A DNA stretch of 54,006 bases. Source: Patulibacter sp. Its GTDB lineage: Bacteria > Actinomycetota > Thermoleophilia > Solirubrobacterales > Solirubrobacteraceae. Below are positions 18,018-25,863 of this stretch, piece after piece. Position 1 is the stretch's first letter; the number at the start of each line of letters is the position of its first letter. The notes below the pieces were generated by a model, which was not told the origin of the DNA, searched no databases, and was given only the letters and a program-made list of their open reading frames with translations. A program made the position numbers and the translations under genes. The stretch covers positions 1 to 54,006 of the forward strand of contig NZ_JAURWA010000006.1 of assembly GCF_030655195.1 (NCBI RefSeq), in the 5' to 3' direction.

Positions 18018-18632
18018 ATGGTGACGGTGGCCACGGGGACCGAGATCCCCGACAGCGAGCGGGAGCGGATCCAGATCGGGCCGCGCGTCCGAGCGCTGCG
18101 CGACAACATGGGCCTGTCGTTGCGCGACCTGGCCGAGCGCTGCGGCGTCTCCGCCACCACCCTGAGCCAGGTCGAGCGGGGCGAGAGCTCCCCGACGCTG
18201 CAGGTCGCCGCCCGCATCGCCGCGGGCCTGGACCTGACGCTGAGCCAGCTGCTGCGCCTGGACGAGGGCGGCTCCGTCACGGTCGTCCGGGCCGCCGAGC
18301 GTCGCAGGGGCGGCTCGCCGAAGCGCGGGCACGTCGTGGAGATCCTCACCGCGCCGCTGCCCGGCCAGCGCAGCGAGCTGACCCGCCACGAGCTGCGCGA
18401 CGGCGCGCGGACGGGCAACGCGGGGGATCCCCCGATGCACGAGCCCGGCACGCGCGAGATCGCGCTCGTCGAGCAGGGGCGCGTCGTCCTGCACTGCGAC
18501 GGTGTCGACCACCCGCTCCAGCAGGGCGACTGCGTCACCTTCGACGCAGACCTGCCGCACCACTTCGAGAACCCCGGCCCCGGGGCCGCGGTCCTCCTGG
18601 CCGTCGTCAGCGCGGGGCTCCGCCGCAGCTGA
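18018..18632 (+). CDS. XRE family transcription regulator with C-terminal cupin
   Basis: A 204-residue regulator. Residues about 20-80 form a helix-turn-helix of the XRE type (VRALRDNMGLSLRDLAERCG, VSATTLSQVERGESSPTLQV). Residues about 120-200 form a small cupin beta-barrel (EIALVEQGRVVLHCDG, LQQGDCVTFDADLPHHFENPG) that in this family binds a small ligand. Such proteins repress or activate nearby metabolic genes; the ligand is not predictable. It sits between the purine permease/lipoprotein pair and leuC on the same strand. Its own promoter carries an inverted repeat over the -35, pointing to autoregulation. Confidence 0.9.
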   Translation: MVTVATGTEIPDSERERIQIGPRVRALRDNMGLSLRDLAERCGVSATTLSQVERGESSPTLQVAARIAAGLDLTLSQLLRLDEGGSVTVVRAAERRRGGSPKRGHVVEILTAPLPGQRSELTRHELRDGARTGNAGDPPMHEPGTREIALVEQGRVVLHCDGVDHPLQQGDCVTFDADLPHHFENPGPGAAVLLAVVSAGLRRS

Positions 18633-18650
18633 GAGCGCGACCCCGCGTCA

Positions 18651-18683
18651 CCGCCGTCCTGCGTCCCCTCGGGCGCACGGCGG
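18651..18683 (+). terminator. Hairpin between the regulator gene and leuC
   Basis: CCGCCG (18651-18656) pairs with CGGCGG (18678-18683), with an inner TGCG/CGCA extension. There is no T-run. It could be a weak terminator of the regulator gene or a leader structure of leuC. Confidence 0.35.
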
Positions 18684-18725
18684 CGCACGAAGATTCCTCA
18701 CACCCACCACCCTCACGAGAACGCC

Positions 18726-20147
18726 ATGCCGAAGACGCTGTTCGACAAGATCTGGGAGACCCACGAGGTCGGCGAAGGCCTGATCTACATCGACCTCCAC
18801 ATGGTCCACGAGGTCACGAGCCCGCAGGCCTTCGACGGCCTGCGCCTGGCCGGTCGCCCCGTGCGCCGCCCGGACAAGACGCTCGCCACCGCGGACCACA
18901 ACGTCCCGACGGACGGCACGCCCGTCGCGGCGCGGATCAAGGACGCCCTCTCGCGGGTGCAGGTGGAGACGCTGGAGAACAACTGCGCCGAGTTCGGCGT
19001 CCCGGTCTTCTCGCTGGGCTCCGACCGCCAGGGCATCGTGCACGTCGTCGGTCCCGAGCAGGGCATGACGCAGCCCGGCATGACGATGGTCTGCGGCGAC
19101 TCCCACACCGCCACGCACGGCGCGTTCGGCTCCCTGGCCTTCGGCATCGGCACCTCCGAGGTCGAGCACGTGCTCGCCACGCAGTGCCTGGTGCAGAAGA
19201 AGCCGAAGTCGATGCGCATCAACTTCGTCGGCGACCTGCCCTTCGGCGTCACCGCCAAGGACATGATCCTCGGCGCGATCGGCCAGATGGGCGTCGACGG
19301 CGCCGTCGGTCACGTCGTCGAGTTCGCCGGTCCCGCCGTCGAGGCGCTCTCCATGGAGGGCCGCATGACGATCTGCAACATGACCATCGAGGGCGGCGGC
19401 CGCGCGGGGATGATCGCGCCGGACCAGACCACGTTCGACTACGTCCAGGGCAAGCCCGCCGCCCCGACCGGTGCGGCGTGGGACGCCGCCGTGGAGACGT
19501 GGAAGCAGCTCTACACCGACGAGGGGGCGACCTTCGACCGCGAGATCGACGTGGACGTCACGTCCCTGTCGCCGCGCGTCACCTGGGGCACGACCCCGGA
19601 CATGGTCGTCGGCGTGGACGGCACCGTGCCGACGCCCGAGTCGTTCGACGACCCGGCCGAGCGCGGCCAGGCGGAGCGCGCCCTGGAGTACATGGGGCTG
19701 AAGGGCGGCGAGCGGATCGAGGACATCTCGATCGAGCGCGTCTTCCTCGGCTCCTGCACCAACGGCCGCCTGGCCGACCTGCAGGCCGCCGCCGACGTCA
19801 TCAAGGGCCGCAAGGTCGCCAACGGCGTCTACGCGATGGTCGTCCCGGGCTCCGTCCAGGTGAAGATCGCGGCCGAGGAGCTCGGCCTGGACAAGGTCTT
19901 CTCCGACGCCGGCTTCGACTGGCGCGGCGCGGGCTGCTCGATGTGCCTGGGCATGAACCCCGACGTGCTCTCGCCCGGCGAGCGCTGCGCCTCGACCTCC
20001 AACCGCAACTTCCAGGGCCGTCAGGGCAAGGGCGGGCGCACGCACCTCGTCTCGCCGCAGATGGCCGCCGCCGCAGCGATCGCGGGCCACTTCGTGGACG
20101 TCCGCACGTTCGACCCGGCCGAGACCCGCGAGCCCGCCGCCGTCTAG
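18726..20147 (+). CDS. leuC: 3-Isopropylmalate dehydratase, large subunit
   Basis: A 473-residue aconitase-superfamily subunit carrying the 4Fe-4S cluster. With LeuD it isomerises isopropylmalate for leucine and citramalate for isoleucine. Visible are [13 protein letters not shown] at the start, the [26 protein letters not shown] block, [17 protein letters not shown] (cluster Cys) and [15 protein letters not shown] (two cluster Cys), then [19 protein letters not shown]. Length is normal. No strong ribosome binding site precedes the ATG. leuD follows after 39 bases. Confidence 0.98.
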   Translation: MPKTLFDKIWETHEVGEGLIYIDLHMVHEVTSPQAFDGLRLAGRPVRRPDKTLATADHNVPTDGTPVAARIKDALSRVQVETLENNCAEFGVPVFSLGSDRQGIVHVVGPEQGMTQPGMTMVCGDSHTATHGAFGSLAFGIGTSEVEHVLATQCLVQKKPKSMRINFVGDLPFGVTAKDMILGAIGQMGVDGAVGHVVEFAGPAVEALSMEGRMTICNMTIEGGGRAGMIAPDQTTFDYVQGKPAAPTGAAWDAAVETWKQLYTDEGATFDREIDVDVTSLSPRVTWGTTPDMVVGVDGTVPTPESFDDPAERGQAERALEYMGLKGGERIEDISIERVFLGSCTNGRLADLQAAADVIKGRKVANGVYAMVVPGSVQVKIAAEELGLDKVFSDAGFDWRGAGCSMCLGMNPDVLSPGERCASTSNRNFQGRQGKGGRTHLVSPQMAAAAAIAGHFVDVRTFDPAETREPAAV

Positions 20148-20186
20148 GCGCCCGGCTCCCCCGAACTTCGAGAGCGAGGACCAGAC

Positions 20187-20807
20187 ATGGATCCCATCAG
20201 CATCATCGAGGGCAAGGTCTCCGACCTGCCGCGCGACGACGTCGACACCGACCAGATCATCCCGGCGCGCTTCATGAAGCGCGTGGAGCGGACCGGCTTC
20301 GGCGAGTACCTCTTCCACGACGCGAAGGAGGCCCCGGACTTCCAGGTGGAGATCGGCAACCCGATCCTCTGCTCCGGCGCCAACTTCGGCTCCGGCTCCA
20401 GCCGCGAGCACGCCCCGTGGGCGCTCGAGGACGCCGGCTTCCGCGCGATCATCGCCACGTCGCTGGCCGACATCTTCGCGTCGAACTGCACGAAGGTCGG
20501 TCTGCTGCCGATCGAGCTGCCCGAGGACCAGGTGCGCAAGATCGCCGCGGCCGGCGAGGCGCGCATCGAGCTCGACGCCCAGACCGTCGTCGCAGGCGGC
20601 GAGAGCTTCCCGTTCGAGATCAACGGCGAGATCAAGCACCGGCTGCTCAACGGGCTGGACGACATCGGCCTGACGCTGAACGACGAGGCCGCGATCACCC
20701 GCTACGAGGAGGCGCGCGCCGCGTCGCCCTTCCCCGGCCCGAGCTCCCTGTCGCTGCCCCCGCAGGGCCCCGACGGCAAGACCATCCAGTCGACGCCCGT
20801 CGCCTGA
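20187..20807 (+). CDS. leuD: 3-Isopropylmalate dehydratase, small subunit
   Basis: A 206-residue partner of LeuC, forming the swivelling domain of the isomerase. The conserved loop FGSGSSREHAPWALED is intact, and DVDTDQIIPARFMKR near the start and LADIFASNCTKVGLLPI are family hallmarks. Length is normal for the bacterial small subunit. GAGGA precedes the ATG by about 9 bases. It is in an operon with leuC; leuB lies 2.6 kb further on, separated by two unrelated genes. Confidence 0.98.
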   Translation: MDPISIIEGKVSDLPRDDVDTDQIIPARFMKRVERTGFGEYLFHDAKEAPDFQVEIGNPILCSGANFGSGSSREHAPWALEDAGFRAIIATSLADIFASNCTKVGLLPIELPEDQVRKIAAAGEARIELDAQTVVAGGESFPFEINGEIKHRLLNGLDDIGLTLNDEAAITRYEEARAASPFPGPSSLSLPPQGPDGKTIQSTPVA

Positions 20808-20871
20808 GCGGACGGGCCACCCCGCCGATGTCGCGCACGCCCTCCCACCGCCTCTCCGGCGCCGGCCCCCG

Positions 20872-21720
20872 ATGAGCACCGACGGGCCGCGCGACTGGGA
20901 GGCCTCGACCTACGACCGCGTCTCGACGCCCCACCGGGCGTGGGGCGCGGACGTCCTCGGCCGGCTGTCGCTGCGCGGCGACGAGCGGGCGCTCGACGCC
21001 GGGTGCGGCACCGGGCGCGTCACGGCGGAGCTGCTGAAGCTCGTGCCCGACGGCCACGTCGTCGGCGTCGACGGCTCGCCGGCCATGATCGCCCAGGCCG
21101 GACGCGTCCTCCCGCGCGAGGTCGAGCTGCTGGTCCAGGACCTCACGGCGCTCGTCCTCGACGCCCCGGTCGACGTGATCGTCTCGACGGCCACGTTCCA
21201 CTGGATCGCCGACCACGACGTGCTCTTCGCGCGGCTGGCCGAGGCGCTCGTCGCCGGCGGTCGGCTCGAGGCGCAGTGCGGCGGGGCGGGCAACATCGCC
21301 TCCGTCGTGGCGGCGATCGACCGGCTGCGCGAGCGGTCGCCCTGGGGGGACGCGTTCCACGGCTGGGTCGACGACTGGAACTTCGCCGGTCCGGAGGAGA
21401 CCGAGACGCGCCTGCGCGCCGCCGGCTTCGTCGACGTCCGGGCCTGGCTGGAGCCGCGACCGGTCGTCCTCGACGACGCCCACGCCTTCCTGCGCACGGT
21501 CGTCCTGGGCAGCTACCTCGAGCGGCTGCCGGAGGAGGCGCACGACGACTTCGTCGAGGCGGTCCGCGCCGAGCTCGAGGTCGACGGCGTCGTGACGCTC
21601 GACTACGTGCGTCTGAACCTCGGCGGCACGCGGGCGGCTGACGGCGCGGCCCCGGTGGCCCTGCCGGGCGAGGCCGTGCCCGAGTCGCCCGAGGACCTCG
21701 CCACGCGCCTGCGCGCCTGA
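20872..21720 (+). CDS. Class I SAM-dependent methyltransferase (trans-aconitate methyltransferase-like)
   Basis: A 282-residue Rossmann methyltransferase. Motif I is ALDAGCGTGRVTAELL near residue 41, motif II GVDGSPAMIAQAGRVL, and the block DVIVSTATFHWIADHDVLFARLAEAL is typical of the Tam-like group, in which FHW sits after the fourth strand. The substrate is unknown; aconitate-like acids are possible but unproven. It lies 64 bases after leuD on the same strand, with no clear ribosome binding site or promoter, so it may be read with leuCD. Confidence 0.85.
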   Translation: MSTDGPRDWEASTYDRVSTPHRAWGADVLGRLSLRGDERALDAGCGTGRVTAELLKLVPDGHVVGVDGSPAMIAQAGRVLPREVELLVQDLTALVLDAPVDVIVSTATFHWIADHDVLFARLAEALVAGGRLEAQCGGAGNIASVVAAIDRLRERSPWGDAFHGWVDDWNFAGPEETETRLRAAGFVDVRAWLEPRPVVLDDAHAFLRTVVLGSYLERLPEEAHDDFVEAVRAELEVDGVVTLDYVRLNLGGTRAADGAAPVALPGEAVPESPEDLATRLRA

Positions 21721-21834
21721 GCCGGGCGCGGAGCCGGCGCTCCCGGGCCCTCGGGACGGGGGACATTCGTGCGTGCGGTGTCGCTCTGTGCGCCGGAGCA
21801 CCTCCGCAGTGCACGGACGTCCACCGCTGTGATG

Positions 21835-21846
21835 TTGCGCACGCAA
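21835..21846. repeat. Short palindrome upstream of the DUF2254 gene
   Basis: TTGCG-CA-CGCAA, in a relatively AT-rich patch 25 bases before the -10 box at 21871-21876. It is a possible regulator site. Confidence 0.35.
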
Positions 21847-21870
21847 TAACCCGGCTTGAGGAACCGCCGA

Positions 21871-21876
21871 TAGCTT
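21871..21876 (+). promoter_or_regulatory. -10 box of the DUF2254 gene, probable leaderless start
   Basis: TAGCTT ends 9 bases before the ATG at 21886, with no ribosome binding site between. Confidence 0.45.
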
Positions 21877-21885
21877 GGGCCGCCG

Positions 21886-23232
21886 ATGAGCGCCCAGCTG
21901 ACCCGCCGCGTCCCCGGCTTCTTCTCCATCACCCGGTTCCGGCTCCGGCATCTGGCGGGGGAGAGCATGTGGCTCATCCCCTTCGGCTACGTGCTGCTCG
22001 CCCTGCTGCTCGTGGTGGTCGTCGAGGTCATGCCGACCATCGACGTGCTCAGCGCACCGCAGGTCGACGCGACGCTCCTGACCTCGATCGCCGGGGGCAT
22101 GCTGGCGCTGGCCGGCTTCGTCATCACGATCTCGTTCATCACCGTCGAGTTCGCCTCCATCGCGATGTCGCCCCGCCTCGTGGGCATCCTGCGGCGCGAC
22201 CGCATGGTCAAGCGCGCCCTGGGCCTGGCGTTCGGGGCGTTCACGTTCTCGACGGTCGGCGCCCTCCTCGTCAAGCCCGAGGAGAACCCGGTCGACGACC
22301 TCTTCGGCATCGTCTCGACGCTCTGGTCGATCGTCGCCGCGGTGATGTTCGTGGTCATGCTCGACCGCATCTCGAACCTGCTGCGCGCCGGCAACGCGGT
22401 GGCGGCCGTCGGGGACAAGGCCCGGAAGGAGCTCGAGGCCGTCCACCCCGTCGCCTACGGCGTCGAGTCCGACTCGCCGCTGGCGGGCGCGACGCCCGAG
22501 GCCGCTCTGCACGCGCCGGACGACACCACGATCGAGGTGCACGAGACCCCCGAGGCGGAGTGGTGGGACGGCGACCGCGGGGCGCCCCCGACCCGGCGGT
22601 TCCTCGGCGACGGTCCCGGGACGCTGCACCACGACGGGCAGCCCGGCGTGCTCGTCGCCGTCGACCTGGTCCGCCTGGGCCGCCTGGCCGCCGAGCACGA
22701 CACGCGGATCGACCTCAGCGTCCCGGTGGGCCGCTTCGTCCCGGTCCACACCGCCGTCATGTCCCTGGCGGACGGCGACGCCGAGGCCCTGGGCGACGAG
22801 CTGCGCTCGACCCTGGCGTGGGCCAACGAGCCGACGCTGGCCTCGGACCCCCGCCACGCGTTCCGCGTCCTCGTCGACATCGGCCTGAAGGGCCTGGCCC
22901 CGGGCGTCAATGACCCGACGACGGCCGTCCAGGCGATCGACCAGATGCACGACCTGCTGCGCCGCCTGGCGTGGCGGCAGCTCGGCGAGCTGCGCGTCCG
23001 GGACGCCGAGGGCGCGGTGCGGGTGACGATGCCGGCGCCGACCTGGGGGCACTACCTGCGGCTGGCGTGCGAGGAGCTCGCGGACTTCGGGGCCCGTCAC
23101 GCCCAGGTCCGGCGCCACCTGCGCGTCATGCTCGACGACCTGTCGCAGTGGGCACCCGAGGAGCGCCGCGAGGCCGCCCTGCTGCAGCGCGAGCGCACCG
23201 AGGACGCGATCGGGGCGCTGCGGGCGAGCTGA
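21886..23232 (+). CDS. DUF2254 family membrane protein
   Basis: A 448-residue predicted inner-membrane protein. Four hydrophobic segments occupy the first 160 residues: WLIPFGYVLLALLLVVVV, SIAGGMLALAGFVITISFI, LGLAFGAFTFSTVGALLV and IVSTLWSIVAAVMFVVML. The rest is soluble. The diagnostic DUF2254 block is DIGLKGLAPGVNDPTTAVQAIDQMHDLLRR near residue 330. The family is widespread in bacteria and has no assigned function. It is probably monocistronic: it has its own promoter, and leuB after it also has one. Confidence 0.9.
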   Translation: MSAQLTRRVPGFFSITRFRLRHLAGESMWLIPFGYVLLALLLVVVVEVMPTIDVLSAPQVDATLLTSIAGGMLALAGFVITISFITVEFASIAMSPRLVGILRRDRMVKRALGLAFGAFTFSTVGALLVKPEENPVDDLFGIVSTLWSIVAAVMFVVMLDRISNLLRAGNAVAAVGDKARKELEAVHPVAYGVESDSPLAGATPEAALHAPDDTTIEVHETPEAEWWDGDRGAPPTRRFLGDGPGTLHHDGQPGVLVAVDLVRLGRLAAEHDTRIDLSVPVGRFVPVHTAVMSLADGDAEALGDELRSTLAWANEPTLASDPRHAFRVLVDIGLKGLAPGVNDPTTAVQAIDQMHDLLRRLAWRQLGELRVRDAEGAVRVTMPAPTWGHYLRLACEELADFGARHAQVRRHLRVMLDDLSQWAPEERREAALLQRERTEDAIGALRAS

Positions 23233-23392
23233 CCGCGGCGGTGGCGCCGTGTCGTCGGCGGTCGCTCCGGACGCGTTCGGTCGCCGACGGGCTGCGCCGT
23301 GGTCCGAGGAGCTCACGGGTGTCGGTGTCCCGGAAGCCGCACGTCCGTCCGTAGTTCCGCGGGTCGGGCGGCGGCGGACGAAGCGTCCCGCA

Positions 23393-23398
23393 TATGCT
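23393..23398 (+). promoter_or_regulatory. -10 box of leuB, probable leaderless start
   Basis: TATGCT ends 8 bases before the ATG at 23407. No ribosome binding site. Confidence 0.5.
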
Positions 23399-23406
23399 CG
23401 GAAGCC

Positions 23407-24447
23407 ATGTCGCACGCCATCGCAGTCCTGCCCGGCGACGGGATCGGCCCGGAGATCACCGCGCCGACCCTCGAGATCCTCAGCGAGCTCGGGGACTTCA
23501 CGTTCACCGAGCACCCGTTCGGCGGCGCGTCGATCGATGCGCACGGCACGGCGCTCACCGACGAGACGACGGCGGCCTGCAAGGCGTCGGACTCCGTGCT
23601 GCTCGCCGCGGTCGGCGGCCCGAAGTGGGACACGACGGACCCGGACGCGCCGCGCCCGGAGCAGGGCCTGCTCGGCCTGCGCAAGGAGCTCGGCCTGTTC
23701 TCCAACCTGCGCCCGGTCCGGCCGGTCCCGGCGCTCTACGACGCCTCGGCGCTCAAGCGCGACGTGCTCGACGGCACCGACCTGCTCGTCGTCCGCGAGC
23801 TGACCGGCGGCATCTACTTCGGCGAGAAGACCCGCACCGCCACCGACGCGTCGGACCTCTGCCACTACACCGTCGCCGAGGTCGAGCGCATCGCCCGCTC
23901 CGCCTTCGAGACCGCCCGCAAGCGCCGCAACCTCGTCCACTCGGTCGACAAGGCCAACGTCATGGAGACGTCGCGTCAGTGGCGCGAGGTCGTCCACCGC
24001 ATCCACGCCGACGAGTACGGCGACGTCGAGCTGCGCGACCAGCTCGTCGACTCGTGCGCGATGGAGCTCATCGCCCGTCCGACGCAGTTCGACGTGATCG
24101 TCACGGAGAACCTCTTCGGCGACATCCTCTCCGACGCCGCCGCGATGCTCTCCGGCTCGCTCGGCATGCTGCCCTCCGCCTCGATCGGCGACCCGTCGCA
24201 GCCCGGCATGTTCGAGCCCGTCCACGGCTCCGCGCCCGACATCGCCGGCAAGGGGATCGCCAACCCGCTGGCGATGTTCCTCTCCGCCGCGATGATGCTC
24301 CGCTACGACTTCGGCCTCGAGGCCGAGGCCACCGCGCTGGAGACCGCCGTCGACGGTGCACTGGGCGACGGGCTGCGCACCGGCGACCTGGGCGGCTCGG
24401 CGACGACCGCCGAGGCGCTGCAGGCCGTTCGCTCGCGCCTGGGGTAG
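23407..24447 (+). CDS. leuB: 3-Isopropylmalate dehydrogenase
   Basis: A 346-residue NAD-dependent beta-decarboxylating dehydrogenase. It oxidises 3-isopropylmalate (leucine) and, in the citramalate route, 3-methylmalate to 2-oxobutyrate. Motifs are LPGDGIGPEITAPTLEIL, RELTGGIYFGEKTR (substrate contacts), SVDKANVMETSRQWREVV (catalytic Lys), the metal-site segment VTENLFGDILSDAAAMLSGS and the NAD loop FEPVHGSAPDIAGKGIANP. I use the ATG at 23407, where the family begins, not the in-frame start about 36 codons upstream. Length is typical. A very strong inverted repeat follows the stop codon. Confidence 0.97.
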   Translation: MSHAIAVLPGDGIGPEITAPTLEILSELGDFTFTEHPFGGASIDAHGTALTDETTAACKASDSVLLAAVGGPKWDTTDPDAPRPEQGLLGLRKELGLFSNLRPVRPVPALYDASALKRDVLDGTDLLVVRELTGGIYFGEKTRTATDASDLCHYTVAEVERIARSAFETARKRRNLVHSVDKANVMETSRQWREVVHRIHADEYGDVELRDQLVDSCAMELIARPTQFDVIVTENLFGDILSDAAAMLSGSLGMLPSASIGDPSQPGMFEPVHGSAPDIAGKGIANPLAMFLSAAMMLRYDFGLEAEATALETAVDGALGDGLRTGDLGGSATTAEALQAVRSRLG

Positions 24448-24482
24448 CGGGCCGCGCCCCGGCCCGGACGGCGCGGTCCGTC

Positions 24483-24527
24483 GGGCCGTCGCATCGCGGA
24501 CCCGGGATGTCCGCGATGCGACGGCCC
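24483..24527. repeat. Perfect 19-base inverted repeat after leuB
   Basis: Arms at 24483-24501 and 24509-24527 are exact complements around a 7-base loop. It may terminate leuB transcription, though no T-run follows. Its core, GCGGAC-N7-GTCCGC, recurs 42 bases downstream. Confidence 0.75.
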
Positions 24528-24537
24528 CGGGGTCATC

Positions 24538-24556
24538 GCGGACCAAGGCTGTCCGC
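24538..24556. promoter_or_regulatory. Second GCGGAC-N7-GTCCGC site upstream of the VOC gene
   Basis: GCGGAC (24538-24543), 7 bases, GTCCGC (24551-24556), ending 21 bases before the VOC start. It has the same core and spacing as the repeat 42 bases upstream, about four helical turns away, which suggests a paired protein-binding site. Confidence 0.45.
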
Positions 24557-24577
24557 ATGCCGGGGGAGGCTCGTCCC

Positions 24578-24988
24578 ATGAGCACGACCGAGAACCCCAC
24601 CGGCCACGACCTGCCGCCGGTCCCCCCGATCCGCGCGCTGGACTTCGTCACCATCCCGACCCAGGACGTCGAGCGCGCCCGCCGGTTCTACGGCGAGACG
24701 CTCGGCCTGCGGCGCGACGAGCACGCCGAGTACGAGTTCTGGCTCGGCTCGACCTGCCTGGCGATCTGGGACCCGACCTCGGCCGGCCGGGAGTTCGCGC
24801 CGCAGAAGAACGGCCACCTGGCCCTGCAGGTCGACGACGTCGCCGCGACGAAGGCCGCGCTGGAGGCCCGCGGCGTCGAGTTCGCGAGCGAGCCGTTCGA
24901 CACCGGCGTCTGCCACATGGTCATGTTCACCGACCCCGACGGCAACGATCTGCTCCTGCACCACCGCCACGCGCCGGCGCGCGGCTGA
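24578..24988 (+). CDS. VOC superfamily (glyoxalase/dioxygenase-like) protein
   Basis: A 136-residue single-module VOC protein. The paired beta-alpha-beta units are visible: FVTIPTQDVERARRFYGETLGL then GHLALQVDDVAATKAALEARGVEF, ending with MVMFTDPDGNDLLLHHRH. VOC proteins bind a metal and act as isomerases, dioxygenases or antibiotic-binding proteins; the reaction here is unknown. The ATG at 24578 has GGGGGAGG 8 bases upstream. A second in-frame ATG at 24557 would start inside the inverted-repeat site and is less likely. It is followed by a bidirectional terminator. Confidence 0.85.
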   Translation: MSTTENPTGHDLPPVPPIRALDFVTIPTQDVERARRFYGETLGLRRDEHAEYEFWLGSTCLAIWDPTSAGREFAPQKNGHLALQVDDVAATKAALEARGVEFASEPFDTGVCHMVMFTDPDGNDLLLHHRHAPARG

Positions 24989-25021
24989 CGCGGGCGGCGG
25001 CCGGACGCCGGGGCGGGTCCT

Positions 25022-25060
25022 GGGTCCCCGGTCGCGGTGCCCGGGTCCGGGGACCCGGGC
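25022..25060. terminator. Bidirectional terminator between VOC and SGNH genes
   Basis: GCCCGGGTCC-GG-GGACCCGGGC (25039-25060) is a perfect hairpin. GGGTCCCCGG just upstream can also pair with CCGGGGACCC, giving two alternative folds. It lies between convergent genes. Confidence 0.75.
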
Positions 25061-25095
25061 GGGCATGCGCCGACGCGCCCGCCCGCGTCGACGGC

Positions 25096-25863
25096 TCAGC
25101 GCCCGACGCGCCGCGCGGCCGCCTCGATCGTCCGCCGTCGCACGTCCCGGCCGAGGCCGACGACCCAGCGGCGCTCCGCCGCGAGCTGCGCGCGCGGGCC
25201 GAGGTACGGGTCGGCGAGGAGCCACGGGTTCGCCGGCGCCGCGCCGCCGTGGCCGTGCAGGCCGTCGGCGAGCAGCAGCTCGACCGCCCGGGCCGCCATC
25301 TCGACCTGGCCCGGCGCGGTGGGGTGCACGACGTCCGGCAGCACCATCCGGCGGCCGCCGAAGTCGGAGAGATCCAGGACGAGCGCCCCGTGCGCGGCCG
25401 CCACGTCGCGGACCAGCGACGAGGCCTGGGTCGACTTCGGTGCGGAGGACGGCCGGCCGAGGTCGTCGGGCAGGGTCGCGACGACGACGCGGTCGGCGTG
25501 CGTCGACGCCAGGCCCACGAGCGCGTCCATCGTCAGGCGGTAGTCGTCCGGCCGCCACGTCTCCTGCCGCACGTCGTTGACGCCGGCGTAGACCAGCGCG
25601 ACGTCGTAGCGGCCGTGCATCCGCGGGGCCAGCTCCTCGAGGATCTCCTTCGCCGTCGCGCCGTTGCGCGCCAGCTTGTGGAACGGCACGTCGAACGCCT
25701 CCGCGACCCAGGCGGCCCACGACTGCATGGAGACGCCGAGCAGCGGCTCGCCCTCCCCGACGGTGATCGAGTCGCCCAGCGCGACGACGCCGCGGCGGCT
25801 GGCGGATCCCTCGGGCGGCAGGACGTCGGGCGCCTCGCCGGTGACCGCCGAGAACGGGCTCAC
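25096..25863 (-). CDS. SGNH/GDSL hydrolase family protein
   Basis: A 255-residue SGNH hydrolase. The nucleophile block GVVALGDSITVGEG (Ser of GDS), the oxyanion Gly region (ARNGATAKEI), AGVNDVRQETW (Asn of block III) and PDVVHPTAPGQVEMA (Asp-x-x-His of block V) are all intact. These enzymes cut esters of lipids, sugars or acyl groups; the substrate cannot be told. No signal peptide is visible, so it is probably cytosolic. The GTG start overlaps the malQ stop (GTGA), so it is translated with malQ. A link to glucan metabolism is inferred from that coupling only. Confidence 0.88.
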   Translation of the reverse strand: MSPFSAVTGEAPDVLPPEGSASRRGVVALGDSITVGEGEPLLGVSMQSWAAWVAEAFDVPFHKLARNGATAKEILEELAPRMHGRYDVALVYAGVNDVRQETWRPDDYRLTMDALVGLASTHADRVVVATLPDDLGRPSSAPKSTQASSLVRDVAAAHGALVLDLSDFGGRRMVLPDVVHPTAPGQVEMAARAVELLLADGLHGHGGAAPANPWLLADPYLGPRAQLAAERRWVVGLGRDVRRRTIEAAARRVGR

